DNA of 44,116 nucleotides from Paludibacteraceae bacterium (GCA_024399575.1 JAKSNT010000010.1:1-44116), one strand, 5' to 3'. Positions 20,206 through 30,140 are shown, counted from the stretch's first letter. A program made the numbers and translations. Notes: generated from the sequence alone by a model not told the origin.

Positions 20206-20916
20206 ATGAAAAAGTCGGATATTTGGTTTATTTTGAGTTGCTTGTCGGTGATACTGTTTTTTGTATGTTGTAAACCTGCAGGTGAGTGGTTCATAAGTTC
20301 CACGAAAGCACATCCTTTTTTTATGGCTTTCATGAAATTTGCTGTTCTTTCGACAGCTGGAGAGATCATAGGTTACCGTATTAAGGAGGGGCATTATCCT
20401 TCTGCTGCATTCGGAATATTGCCTCGTGGTATTACATGGGGCTTCCTTGGTATGCTGATCACTGCTGCCATGACCATATTCTCGCAAGGTGTTCCTGCTC
20501 TTTTATTGCAGATTGGCATTTCACCTGATGGTGTGACTTATAGCGACTTGATTGGACAAAGCATATTATCGTCAAAATCATGCTATCATCTTCTTGCCGC
20601 TTTCATGATTTCGACATTCATGAACTGCATTTTTGCTCCTTTCTTCATGACTATTCATAAGATAAGTGACCAACACATAATAGAAAACAATGGTACGCTT
20701 CGTGGCTATTTCAGTCCTCTGCATTTTGGTGCACGTCTCGTGTTGCTTGATTGGAACATGATGTGGAATTTCCTTTTCAAAAAGACCATTCCGCTCTTTT
20801 GGATACCAGCACATACCATAACATTCATGCTTGCACCTGAGTTCAGGGTGCTGTTTGCTGCGCTGCTTGGTGTGATGCTTGGCGTATTCATGTCTTTAGC
20901 TACAAAGAAGAGATAA
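20206..20916 (+). CDS. Mpv17/PMP22-like integral membrane protein
   Basis: A 236-residue membrane protein. The open frame extends upstream through the tRNA gene and terminator, so I place the start at ATG 20206 (MKKSDIWFIL). Several hydrophobic helices are visible. The C-terminal half carries a pattern close to the Mpv17/PMP22 signature, W-x-P-x2-x3-F-x3-P-x3-R-V-L-F: the segment runs FWIPAHTITFMLAPEFRVLF and is followed by a final helix. The family is best known from mitochondria and peroxisomes, and the bacterial role is unknown. It is followed by tgt after 5 bases. Confidence 0.7.
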   Translation: MKKSDIWFILSCLSVILFFVCCKPAGEWFISSTKAHPFFMAFMKFAVLSTAGEIIGYRIKEGHYPSAAFGILPRGITWGFLGMLITAAMTIFSQGVPALLLQIGISPDGVTYSDLIGQSILSSKSCYHLLAAFMISTFMNCIFAPFFMTIHKISDQHIIENNGTLRGYFSPLHFGARLVLLDWNMMWNFLFKKTIPLFWIPAHTITFMLAPEFRVLFAALLGVMLGVFMSLATKKR

Positions 20917-20921
20917 GACAC

Positions 20922-22058
20922 ATGACATTCCGTGTAGAACATACAGACAAAGCATCTGATGCACGTACAGGTCGCATTCAGACTGACCATGGCGAGATAC
21001 TCACACCTATTTTCATGCCGGTAGGCACGGTTGGGTCAGTTAAAGGTATTGATGTCCGGATGCTCGAAAATGATGTCAAGGCACAAATCATACTTGGAAA
21101 TACTTACCATTTATATCTCCGCCCAGGACTTGATATTCTTGAACGTGCCGGGGGGCTACACAATTTCAACGGATGGAATCATCCTATTTTGACCGATTCT
21201 GGTGGATTTCAGGTGTTCTCGCTAGCCGAAAACCGGAAATTGACCGAGGAGGGAGCAATCTTTAGAAGTCACATAGATGGTTCGAAACATATATTTACTC
21301 CTGAGAATGTGATGGATATTCAGCGACGTATAGGTGCTGACATCATAATGGCTTTTGATGAATGTACTCCTGGTACAGCTGAGTACGACTATGCGAAAAG
21401 TTCGATGGAAAGGACTCAGCGATGGCTTGTGCGTTGCGTGAAACGTTTCGATGAAACCGAACCTTTTTATGGCTATAACCAAACACTTTTCCCTATAGTG
21501 CAGGGTTGTGTGTATCCCAAATTGAGAAGCGAAAGTGCAAAGTTTGTTGCCGATTTAGGCAGAGAGGGCAATGCTATTGGAGGTCTGGCTGTAGGAGAAC
21601 CTACTGAAAAAATGTATGAAATGATTGAGGTCGTCAATGCGATATTGCCTGTTGACAAGCCTCGGTATCTCATGGGAGTTGGTACTCCTGACAATATTCT
21701 TGAAGCGATTGAACGGGGTGTAGATATGTTTGATTGTGTCATGCCTACCCGTAATGGTCGCAATGGTCAACTTTTCACATACGAAGGTACGATAAACATT
21801 CGTAATGCTTTCTGGGCTGATGATTTTTCTCCTATTGATTCTACAAGTTGTTGCTGGGCTGACAGATATTATACCAAAGCTTATTTGCACCATCTTGTCA
21901 TGTGCGATGAATTACTTGGTCTTGAAATTGCTTCTCTTCATAATCTTGCTTTTTATCTCCGTCTTGTAACTGATGCGCGTCAACATATTATTAATGGCGA
22001 TTTCATCGATTGGAAGCACTCTGTTGTGGACAATCTTAAACGAAGGGTTAAACGTTGA
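20922..22058 (+). CDS. tgt: Queuine/preQ1 tRNA-ribosyltransferase
   Basis: Exchanges guanine 34 for preQ1 in tRNAs with GUN anticodons. The 378-residue TIM barrel has the substrate loop LTDSGGFQVFSLA, GGLAVGEPTEKM, and the nucleophile region FDCVMPTRNGRNG. The zinc site is unusual. The usual C-x-C-x2-C-x25-H appears here as Ser309, Cys311, Asp314 and His340, so two cysteines are replaced while the spacing and the following YLHHL and LHNLAFYL motifs are kept. The ATG of the permease gene overlaps its stop. Confidence 0.95.
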   Translation: MTFRVEHTDKASDARTGRIQTDHGEILTPIFMPVGTVGSVKGIDVRMLENDVKAQIILGNTYHLYLRPGLDILERAGGLHNFNGWNHPILTDSGGFQVFSLAENRKLTEEGAIFRSHIDGSKHIFTPENVMDIQRRIGADIIMAFDECTPGTAEYDYAKSSMERTQRWLVRCVKRFDETEPFYGYNQTLFPIVQGCVYPKLRSESAKFVADLGREGNAIGGLAVGEPTEKMYEMIEVVNAILPVDKPRYLMGVGTPDNILEAIERGVDMFDCVMPTRNGRNGQLFTYEGTINIRNAFWADDFSPIDSTSCCWADRYYTKAYLHHLVMCDELLGLEIASLHNLAFYLRLVTDARQHIINGDFIDWKHSVVDNLKRRVKR

Positions 22059-23158
22059 AATTTAAATGGAATAACATAGGACTAAAACGTCTGGATATGT
22101 ATATTATCCGGAAGTATCTCGGGACATTCGGATTGTCTCTAGTCTTGATTCTTTGTATTTGCGTAGTAATTGACATATCTGAAAAAATCGACTATTTCTT
22201 TGATAATCATGCTCCTCTTAATGAGATCGTATTTGACTATTATCTGAATTTTATTCCATATTTTGCAAATATGTTGACACCGATGTTTGCTTTCATCGCA
22301 GTGATTTTCTTCACTTCAAAGATGGCTAACAATACGGAAATAATTGCTATCCTTGCTGGCGGTGTCAGTTTTAATCGTTTTTTGAGACCATATTTTGTGG
22401 CTTCTATTGTTATTGTGCTTCTATCTTTCCTTCTCAGTGGCTATGTAATTCCTCCTGCAAATGAGACTCGTCTTGATTTTGAGGATAAATATGTTACTGC
22501 ATTCAAAAACGAAGTAGCTCTTGATATTCAACTCGAAATACAACCTGGCGTCATCTTTTATATAGAGCGTTTTGAACATTCAAAAAATAGAGGTCAACAT
22601 GTTTCTCTTGAAAAATACGATGGTAAAATACTTGTCAGCCGTACTACCGGAATGACGATTGAATGGACTCCAGCAGATAGCGTCTGGCATATTGGAGATT
22701 ATGTGAAACGCGATTTTGATGGAGTGTTTGAGGAAATGTCAACTGGTATGAATCTAGATACATTGATTGATGTTGTTCCTCAGGAATTTTTTATCAACGA
22801 AGCGTATGCTCCGCAAATGACCAATGCGCAACTTCGTAAATATATCAGGAAGCAAAAGGAACGGGGAATGGGCAATACTCAACCTTTCGAAGTTGAGTAT
22901 CATAAACGGTTTTCTATTCCGATGGCTTCGCTGATTTTAATGCTTATCGGTGTATCTCTTTCTTCTAGAAAGGTGAAAGGTGGTATGGGACTCCAGTTAG
23001 GTATAGGAATTGTCTTGTCCGCTCTTTATATCCTTTTCCTTACTGTTTCAAGTATGTTTGCTGTAAATGGAAGTCTTCCTACACTGCTTGCTGTATGGTT
23101 GCCTAATATCATATTTGGTGCAATAGCTGCAGTTCTATATGTTAAAGCACCAAAGTAA
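22055..23158 (+). CDS. LptF/LptG (YjgP/YjgQ) family permease
   Basis: Inner-membrane subunit of the lipopolysaccharide export ABC system, 367 residues. Two N-terminal helices and the coupling region are typical (YIIRKYLGTFGLSL, then SKMANNTEIIAILAGGVSFNRFLRPYF). A periplasmic beta-jellyroll-like domain occupies about residues 130-265, and three helices close the protein (MASLILMLIGVSLSSRKVKGG onward). I cannot decide between LptF and LptG from sequence alone. It overlaps tgt by 4 bases and abuts mfd directly. Confidence 0.88.
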   Translation: MKFKWNNIGLKRLDMYIIRKYLGTFGLSLVLILCICVVIDISEKIDYFFDNHAPLNEIVFDYYLNFIPYFANMLTPMFAFIAVIFFTSKMANNTEIIAILAGGVSFNRFLRPYFVASIVIVLLSFLLSGYVIPPANETRLDFEDKYVTAFKNEVALDIQLEIQPGVIFYIERFEHSKNRGQHVSLEKYDGKILVSRTTGMTIEWTPADSVWHIGDYVKRDFDGVFEEMSTGMNLDTLIDVVPQEFFINEAYAPQMTNAQLRKYIRKQKERGMGNTQPFEVEYHKRFSIPMASLILMLIGVSLSSRKVKGGMGLQLGIGIVLSALYILFLTVSSMFAVNGSLPTLLAVWLPNIIFGAIAAVLYVKAPK

Positions 23159-26100
23159 ATGAAGCGAATACTGAAATTAACTGCACAAAGCGAAGGAGTT
23201 GACTTCTTCAAGAAATGGTTGAATGGAAAAGAATCCATCCTGCGCATAGATGGATTGCGTGCATCTGGGCGAAGTATGTTTTTTGCTTCTTTGCTGGATA
23301 CATGCAAAGTTCGAATGATTGTAGTAATGGATGATGACGAAGAGGCTTCATACGCATACAATGACCTTGCCACTCTTTTTTCTCACGATAAAATTGCAGT
23401 TCTTCCTTCTTCATTCAAAAAATCTCCAAAACATGGAGAACACGATGTGGCTGCTGAAATTTTACGTACAGATGCACTTAACTTAATTACAGAAGGTTCC
23501 GAATACATAATTCTTACTTCACCTGCCGGACTTGCTGAACTGACAGTGTCTGAATCAGAACTTGTTGCCAGTCGTACTGTGATACATGTTGGCGATAATA
23601 TAGAAATTGATGACCTCACTGAAAGACTAGATGTTCAGGGTTTCGAAGAGGTTGAATTTGTTTACCAGCCAGGTCAATACTCTGTGCGTGGAAGTATCTT
23701 TGATGTTTTTTCTTTTTCTAATGAACAGCCATATCGTATCGATTTTTTTGGTACTGAAGTAGAGTCAATACGTACGTTTGATATAGAGAAACAACTTTCT
23801 GTTGAAAAACATGAACGTGTAGATATTGTTCCAAATACTCGTGAGACTATCAGTAAAAAGCGCTTGATTTCTCTTTTTGATTATATTAAGAAAGATGTTA
23901 TAATCTGCTACAATAATTACGATCATATCCGTTTTTCTATAAAAAACATTTACGAAGATGCTTTGAATAGCGAGAACCACACGATGAATCCGGCAGTTTT
24001 CGATGATAAAAGCATCATGCATCGTAGTGTATTGCTCCGTCGCAGTCAGGCTTTTGGAGATGATTTGCCTATTGCTCATTTTGAACAGGAAGCGCAGCCT
24101 CTGTTCCATAAGAATTTCGACCTTGTTGAAGATACTTTGAAGAATCTTATAGGTGATGGCTATGAAATCTATATATGTTCAGACTCGGTAAAACAAACTG
24201 ACCGTATAGCAGCTATTTTCGAACAAAGGGCTGATGGCAAGGAAAATGCCATAAGGTTTTCTTCAATTGTCCGTACTCTTCATGAAGGCTATATTGACCG
24301 GCAGATGCATTTTGTTTGTTTTACAGATCACCAGATTTTTGACCGTTTCCATCGTTTTACTCTTCGAAGTGATATTGCGCGAGCTGGTAAGGCGGCAATG
24401 ACTCTGAAGGAAATTAATGAATTGCAGATAGGTGATTTCGTAGTACATACTGACCATGGAATCGGTCGTTTTGGCGGTCTTGTAGTTTTTGACGAAAATG
24501 GTAAACGAAGAGAAGCTATTAAACTTTTCTATCGTGACAATGATGTACTCTACGTTTCATTACATGCTTTACATAAAGTATCCAAATACAAAGGGAAGGA
24601 TGGTGAGCCTCCTTTGGTAAGTAAACTTGGCTCTGGTGCATGGGATGCTCTAAAAGAGAGAACTAAGAAAAAAATCAAGGATATTGCACGTGATCTTATC
24701 AGACTTTATGCAAAGCGTTGTGAAGAACAGGGTTTTCGTTTTTCAAAAGATGATTATATGCAGCACGAGCTTGAAGCTTCATTTGCCTATGAGGATACTA
24801 TAGATCAGGCGAAGGCTACTGCTGACATAAAACGAGATATGGAGTCAGCTCGTCCGATGGATCGTTTGGTTTGTGGCGATGTCGGTTTTGGTAAAACCGA
24901 AATTGCTATTCGTGCTGCATTCAAAGCTGCTCTTAATGGCAAACAGGTTGCTGTTCTTGTTCCTACTACTGTTCTTTCACTTCAGCATTATAAGACTTTC
25001 AGTGAACGTTTGAAAGAGTTTCCTGTTCGAGTCGAGTATCTGAGCCGGGCTCGCAAACCTGCTGATGTAAAGAAAATAAAGACATTACTTGCAGAGGGTA
25101 AAATAGATATATTAATTGGAACACATAAGATAGTTGGCAAGGATATAAAATTCAAAGATTTAGGTCTGTTGATAATAGATGAAGAACAGAAATTTGGTGT
25201 TTCGGTTAAAGAAAAACTTAAACAATTGAAAGTTAATGTTGATACTTTGACACTCACTGCCACTCCTATTCCGCGGACTTTACAATTCTCTCTTATGGGA
25301 GCTCGGGACTTAAGTATCTTGAATACTGCTCCTCCAAATCGTTATCCTGTTACCACTGAATGGAGTATTTGGGACCCTATATTGATAGGCGAGGCAATTA
25401 ATAATGAGATTAACCGTAATGGTCAAGTCTTTTTTATTCACAATCGTGTGCAAAGTATTGAAATGGTGGCAGCAAAGATAAGACAAATTGTTCCTTCTGC
25501 GCGCATTGCAATAGCACATGGACAATTGCCTACTGATGAGTTGGAGCAGATTATTCTCGATTTCATCGACTATGAATATGATGTGCTTGTCGCTACTTCA
25601 GTTGTTGAATCAGGAGTTGATATACCAAATGTCAATACTATGATTGTCAATAATGCTCACATGTTTGGATTGAGTGACCTGCATCAGCTTCGTGGTCGTG
25701 TTGGACGTTCGAACCGTAAAGCATATTGCTATCTTTTGACTCCTGAACTCAGATTGTTGACCGAGGATGCCAGACTGAGGTTAAAGGCAATTGAGACTTT
25801 TTCTGAACTTGGTTCTGGGTTTAATATAGCTATGCAGGATCTTGATATTCGTGGTGCTGGCAATATTCTTGGTGCTGAACAGAGCGGTTTTATTACAAAT
25901 CTTGGATTTGAAACTTATCAGCAGATTTTGAATGAGGCTCTCGTTGAGTTGCATGCTGAATGCGGTGATGAAATGGGCAATATTGACACCTCTCATCTTA
26001 TTGGTGGCGATTGTCAGATAGAAACGGATTTAGGCATAATGTTCCCAACCTGGTATGTCAGTTCTCAGACTGAAAGAGTAGTACTGTATCGTGAATTAGA

Positions 26101-26452
26101 TAGCATTCAGAGTGAGGAATCGCTCTCTATCTTTATTGAAAAACTCGTTGACCGTTTTGGTCCTATTCCAGATGAGGCTGATATGTTGTTTGATAGCCTT
26201 AGACTTCGTTGGACGGGAAATAAACTTGGATTTGAAAAGATTATTCTCAAAGTGGGAAAAATGCGTTGCTATCTTCCTGAAATGAATAGCTTTTGGTATA
26301 ATTGTGAATTCTTTACAAGAATGCTCGATTTCGCTAAGCTTAATTATAAAACTTGCAAAATCGAGCAAAAGGATAATCATGGTCTGTTCATCGTTGACAA
26401 GATATACAATGTCGCTGATGCACTGACTCTTCTAAATAGTTTTCTCACCTAA
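23159..26452 (+). CDS. mfd: Transcription-repair coupling factor Mfd
   Basis: Removes RNA polymerase stalled at lesions and recruits UvrA. The 1097-residue protein has a UvrB-like N-terminal region (VYQPGQYSVRGSIFDVF) and the RNAP-interaction domain (FVVHTDHGIGRFGG). A RecG-like translocase follows, with Walker A GDVGFGKTE (from 573), DEEQ (674-677), SGVDIPNVNT and QLRGRVGRSN. The C-terminal TRCF domain is present. The ATG abuts the permease stop codon. The 3' end overlaps the convergent lolA-like gene by 8 bases. Confidence 0.97.
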   Translation: MKRILKLTAQSEGVDFFKKWLNGKESILRIDGLRASGRSMFFASLLDTCKVRMIVVMDDDEEASYAYNDLATLFSHDKIAVLPSSFKKSPKHGEHDVAAEILRTDALNLITEGSEYIILTSPAGLAELTVSESELVASRTVIHVGDNIEIDDLTERLDVQGFEEVEFVYQPGQYSVRGSIFDVFSFSNEQPYRIDFFGTEVESIRTFDIEKQLSVEKHERVDIVPNTRETISKKRLISLFDYIKKDVIICYNNYDHIRFSIKNIYEDALNSENHTMNPAVFDDKSIMHRSVLLRRSQAFGDDLPIAHFEQEAQPLFHKNFDLVEDTLKNLIGDGYEIYICSDSVKQTDRIAAIFEQRADGKENAIRFSSIVRTLHEGYIDRQMHFVCFTDHQIFDRFHRFTLRSDIARAGKAAMTLKEINELQIGDFVVHTDHGIGRFGGLVVFDENGKRREAIKLFYRDNDVLYVSLHALHKVSKYKGKDGEPPLVSKLGSGAWDALKERTKKKIKDIARDLIRLYAKRCEEQGFRFSKDDYMQHELEASFAYEDTIDQAKATADIKRDMESARPMDRLVCGDVGFGKTEIAIRAAFKAALNGKQVAVLVPTTVLSLQHYKTFSERLKEFPVRVEYLSRARKPADVKKIKTLLAEGKIDILIGTHKIVGKDIKFKDLGLLIIDEEQKFGVSVKEKLKQLKVNVDTLTLTATPIPRTLQFSLMGARDLSILNTAPPNRYPVTTEWSIWDPILIGEAINNEINRNGQVFFIHNRVQSIEMVAAKIRQIVPSARIAIAHGQLPTDELEQIILDFIDYEYDVLVATSVVESGVDIPNVNTMIVNNAHMFGLSDLHQLRGRVGRSNRKAYCYLLTPELRLLTEDARLRLKAIETFSELGSGFNIAMQDLDIRGAGNILGAEQSGFITNLGFETYQQILNEALVELHAECGDEMGNIDTSHLIGGDCQIETDLGIMFPTWYVSSQTERVVLYRELDSIQSEESLSIFIEKLVDRFGPIPDEADMLFDSLRLRWTGNKLGFEKIILKVGKMRCYLPEMNSFWYNCEFFTRMLDFAKLNYKTCKIEQKDNHGLFIVDKIYNVADALTLLNSFLT

Positions 26453-27098
26453 GATCATTTATATTCACATTTGGATATTCGGCCTTATTAAATACAAATC
26501 GTTTTGGTATGTATTTTGTTGTCCTTAAGTCTAAGAATGACATTGATATTTTGTCACCATTCCTTTGATTTATTACAATCTTCTTTGGAAGGAGCGTTTT
26601 AGCATTGATATACAATGTGATTTTGAAATATTCTACAGATTTAGGAGAGTTTGGATAACATAAAATCACGTAATAACCATTTATCTGTTTCTTTTCATTA
26701 AAGGAAATACGATTGGATTTCAGTGTGGCTTCTATCATCGACATTGGGTTTGACTCTCTGAGGTCTGATTCTGAAGGTTGTGTAATGGTTACTTCGTTGT
26801 CAGAAGCTACATAGTTCCATTGTGTCTTACCATCAAATTTGATTTCCGTATCTTCTAATTCTATGCAGAAAAATCGACCTTTGATGTCAACATTGCCTAT
26901 TTTAGACATAGTTGAACTATCATTTGCATTGAAATATTCGAGAGTAAATCGAGATGAGTAGGCATTTTTTGACAGATTTGACACAACAGAACGAACAACC
27001 AATTCTGCATCTTTGTCGTTGCCGTATTTTTTTGTCTGAGCATAGGCAATATTGCTCAGCGACAATAATAGAATGAAAAATAAAGTTTTCTTTTTCAT
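26445..27098 (-). CDS. LolA-like outer-membrane lipoprotein carrier
   Basis: A periplasmic protein of 217 residues from ATG 27098. The signal peptide (KKKTLFFILLLSLSNIAYA) is followed by the half-barrel pattern of LolA: SSRFTLEYFNANDSSTMSKIGNVDIKGRFFCIE, then DGKTQWNYVASDNEVTI, and a C-terminal YINAKTLLPKKIVI. It probably ferries lipoproteins to the outer membrane or acts in a related role. An upstream start at 27110 would add four residues before the signal peptide and is less likely. It follows ftsK by 17 bases, a pairing seen in other Bacteroidota. Confidence 0.82.
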   Translation of the reverse strand: MKKKTLFFILLLSLSNIAYAQTKKYGNDKDAELVVRSVVSNLSKNAYSSRFTLEYFNANDSSTMSKIGNVDIKGRFFCIELEDTEIKFDGKTQWNYVASDNEVTITQPSESDLRESNPMSMIEATLKSNRISFNEKKQINGYYVILCYPNSPKSVEYFKITLYINAKTLLPKKIVINQRNGDKISMSFLDLRTTKYIPKRFVFNKAEYPNVNINDLR

Positions 27099-27115
27099 GT
27101 TATATATCAAATGTA

Positions 27116-29524
27116 TTATTGCAATGATTTAATAAGTGTAGCGAGATCTTCAAGATTCTTGATGAGCACTTCACGAGGTCTGCTGCCTCTTGCAGGTCCT
27201 ACTATGCCTGCAGCTTCAAGATCGTCCATCAATCTTCCTGCCCTATTAAATCCGATATCAAAATTTCTCTGTATGTTTGATGTCGAACCATTTTGGTTTC
27301 GTACTACATATTCAGCAACTTCATTAAATAATTTGTCGCAGTTCATTATCGAAAATTGATGTTGGCTACTTTTCACTTCCTCTTCGTTACTGTCAGGTTC
27401 AGGTAATTCGTAAGCTTCAGGATATGATTGTTGTTTTCGTATGTGTTCAACTATGTTTTCTACTTCAGGAGTATCTACGAATGCGCATTGAACACGTTGA
27501 GGTGCATCTCCTTTCGAGTAGAGCATATCACCTTTGCCAATTAGTTGGTCTGCTCCAGCACTGTCAAGAATAGTCATGGAATCTATTTTGCTTATTACTC
27601 TAAATGCTATTCGTGTTGGACAATTTGCTTTGATGACACCTGTAATGACGTTGACAGATGGTCTTTGTGTGGCGAGAATCATATGTATTCCTGCAGCACG
27701 TGCTTTCTGTGTAATTCTTTGTATAGGAGTTTCAATCTTTTTGCCTTCGGTTGAAATTAAATCACCGAATTCATCTACGATTACGACTATGTAAGGCAGA
27801 TATCGGTGCCCATATGCAGGGTTTAATTTGCGTTCTGTGAATTTTTTGTTATACTCGACTATATTTCGTACTCGAGCAGTGGAAAGCAGAAAATATCTGT
27901 TGTCCATCTCTTTGCATATGGCCTCAAGGGTGCTGATGACCTTTTTCGAGTCTGTGATTACCGCTTCCGTTTCCTCTGGAAGTTTGGCAAGATAATGTCG
28001 CTCTATTGAGGTATATATGCTGAATTCAAGTTGTTTAGGGTCAATTAGTACGAATTTAACCTGCGATGGATGCTTCTTGTACAATAAAGATGTAATTATT
28101 GCGTTCAATCCTACGGATTTGCCTTGACCTGTTGCGCCTGCAACAATTAGGTGAGGTGTCTTTGCTAAGTCAAATGTAAAAACGTCATTTGTTATTGTCC
28201 TTCCCATGACGATAGGCAATTCGGCATCTGATTCCTGGAATTTTTTTGATAATATAAGCTGTCGCATTCCGACTGTGCGAGGGTGAGTGTTAGGCACTTC
28301 AATTCCTATTGTTCCTTTTCCTGGCATTGGGGCTATCAGACGGATTCCGGTTGCAGCAAGTGAAAGCATAATGTCTTTTTCAAGCGTCTTGATACGTGCT
28401 ACACGAACTCCATCGTCTGGTATTATCTCAAATAATGTTACTGTGGGTCCAATTGTCTCAACTATTTTTTTTACTCCTATGTTGAAGTGTTTGAGAGTTG
28501 TAATTATTTTTTGTTGGTTTTTCAGTTGTTCTTCAGGCGAAACTCCTCCTGTCTGATTTGAAAAGTCTTTCAATAATTCTGGTGATGGGAATTGGTACAT
28601 CGATAAATCCTTCGTAGGGTCGTATGGCCCGAGTTTTTCTAAAAGATTGTCGGTATTATTAACATCTTCGATAATGGCTTCGCTTTTGACATCAATATTA
28701 TTATTTATGGAATCAACTGGCTCTATTTGTATGATATTCTCTTCATTGTCAGCAGGTGTGGTCTCGATTATTGAAACGTCAATTGGTTCTTCTGTTTCGC
28801 TGTCTGCATTGTTGTTCTCTTCTGTTTCTTTATCATTTTCTTCGTCTGTGAAGACTATGTTTTCTTCGTCAGAATTGTTATTCAGATCTTCTTGTCCTTG
28901 ATGATGTGCAAAAGGTATGTCTGGCATTTTCAATGAAATATTTGAAATATATTTGTGCCAACCGAATGCGAATATGCCGAAGATGACAAAGGTTGCTGCC
29001 AATATTAATATTTCGCCTATCAAACCAGTGTTTTCGCATAGAAATGCCGACATCCATGCTCCATACGCTCCTCCGATTTGAAAGAAAAAGCCAGTTGTGA
29101 CTTTGGAAAAACAAAGATCAAGAAAAACTGGAACCCAAACCATTATTAAGAGTGGGTATATTAAGAATTTAATAACTGATTTGATTTTTATATTCAGCAT
29201 TATAAGACCAACAATGGAGATAAAAAATCCTAACGCAAAAGCGGCTATTCCTATACCATTATTAATTATGTGTTCAGCCGTTAATGCGCCAATAGGTCCA
29301 GTCCAATTGACTGCTCCGAGGTCAAGGTTTTTACGCTCTTGTGTCGTGGCATAAATGTAACTCTGGTCTTCACTCCCTGTTGAAAAATAGGAAATAAATG
29401 CCATTGTCATGAAAATCGAAATAAAAATCAATATTATTCCTATGGTTGCTCTGAATTGTGGTGAGCAGATGAATTTGACGAACGAATTTGATTCTCTTTT
29501 CTTATTTTGCTTTTTTCTTGTCAT
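27116..29524 (-). CDS. ftsK: DNA translocase FtsK
   Basis: Septal DNA pump of 802 residues that clears the terminus and activates XerCD. Four N-terminal membrane helices (about residues 25-190) are followed by an acidic Asn/Glu-rich linker (about 200-300). The motor domain then has Walker A AGATGQGKS (462-470) and Walker B IVVIVDEFGDL. The C-terminal winged-helix gamma domain is present (NIQRNFDIGFNRAGRLMDDLE). The start codon lies 23 bases inside the end of nth. It forms a minus-strand run with nth and the lolA-like gene. Confidence 0.96.
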   Translation of the reverse strand: MTRKKQNKKRESNSFVKFICSPQFRATIGIILIFISIFMTMAFISYFSTGSEDQSYIYATTQERKNLDLGAVNWTGPIGALTAEHIINNGIGIAAFALGFFISIVGLIMLNIKIKSVIKFLIYPLLIMVWVPVFLDLCFSKVTTGFFFQIGGAYGAWMSAFLCENTGLIGEILILAATFVIFGIFAFGWHKYISNISLKMPDIPFAHHQGQEDLNNNSDEENIVFTDEENDKETEENNNADSETEEPIDVSIIETTPADNEENIIQIEPVDSINNNIDVKSEAIIEDVNNTDNLLEKLGPYDPTKDLSMYQFPSPELLKDFSNQTGGVSPEEQLKNQQKIITTLKHFNIGVKKIVETIGPTVTLFEIIPDDGVRVARIKTLEKDIMLSLAATGIRLIAPMPGKGTIGIEVPNTHPRTVGMRQLILSKKFQESDAELPIVMGRTITNDVFTFDLAKTPHLIVAGATGQGKSVGLNAIITSLLYKKHPSQVKFVLIDPKQLEFSIYTSIERHYLAKLPEETEAVITDSKKVISTLEAICKEMDNRYFLLSTARVRNIVEYNKKFTERKLNPAYGHRYLPYIVVIVDEFGDLISTEGKKIETPIQRITQKARAAGIHMILATQRPSVNVITGVIKANCPTRIAFRVISKIDSMTILDSAGADQLIGKGDMLYSKGDAPQRVQCAFVDTPEVENIVEHIRKQQSYPEAYELPEPDSNEEEVKSSQHQFSIMNCDKLFNEVAEYVVRNQNGSTSNIQRNFDIGFNRAGRLMDDLEAAGIVGPARGSRPREVLIKNLEDLATLIKSLQ

Positions 29525-30140
29525 AAAATTTACAGTAATCTGTTAATCCGCATTTGTCACACAATGGCTTGCGAGCCAAACAAGTGTATCTTCCGTGTAA
29601 CAATAACCAGTGATGTACGTCTGTACATAGGTCTTGCGGTATGTTTTTTAATAATGTTTTTTCTGTTTCCAATGGCGATTTGCTGTCTTTTGTGAGTCCG
29701 ATACGATTAGCTACTCTGAAGACATGCGTATCAACAGGCATAGCTGGTTTGTGAAACCATACTGCAAGCACAACGTTAGCTGTCTTGCGTCCTACGCCTG
29801 ATAGTGAAATGAGTTTTTCGAGGGTATCAGGTACTTGACTGTTAAAATCTGTCACGAGTTTGCTTGACATTTTTAATAGATGTTCTGCTTTTGCATTCGG
29901 ATAAGATACGGAATGAATGTGAGCAAGTATATCTTCAGTCGTTGCTTTCGACATGCTCTCTGGGTTAGGGTATGCTTGCATAAGGGATGGTGTGACAATA
30001 TTTACTCGTTTATCAGTGCATTGCGCCGACAAAATTACTGCCACGATTAAAGAAAATGCATCTGTGTATTCCAGTTCGGGTTTTGTTGACAATCCGATTT
30101 TCTTGAAATAATTTATGACTTCCGAATACAGTTTTTTCAT
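29502..30140 (-). CDS. nth: Endonuclease III
   Basis: DNA glycosylase/AP lyase for oxidised pyrimidines. I chose ATG 30140 (MKKLYSEVINYFKK), giving 212 residues; a start 12 codons upstream would read into the preceding stem-loop. The helix-hairpin-helix with catalytic Lys is SLSGVGRKTANVVL, and the catalytic Asp is in PVDTHVFRVANRIG. The [4Fe-4S] ligands are in the C-terminal C-x6-C-x2-C-x5-C (CLARKPLCDKCGLTDYC). Its start is only 10 bases after the stem-loop that follows fbp. It overlaps ftsK by 23 bases. Confidence 0.95.
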   Translation of the reverse strand: MKKLYSEVINYFKKIGLSTKPELEYTDAFSLIVAVILSAQCTDKRVNIVTPSLMQAYPNPESMSKATTEDILAHIHSVSYPNAKAEHLLKMSSKLVTDFNSQVPDTLEKLISLSGVGRKTANVVLAVWFHKPAMPVDTHVFRVANRIGLTKDSKSPLETEKTLLKNIPQDLCTDVHHWLLLHGRYTCLARKPLCDKCGLTDYCKFYDKKKAK

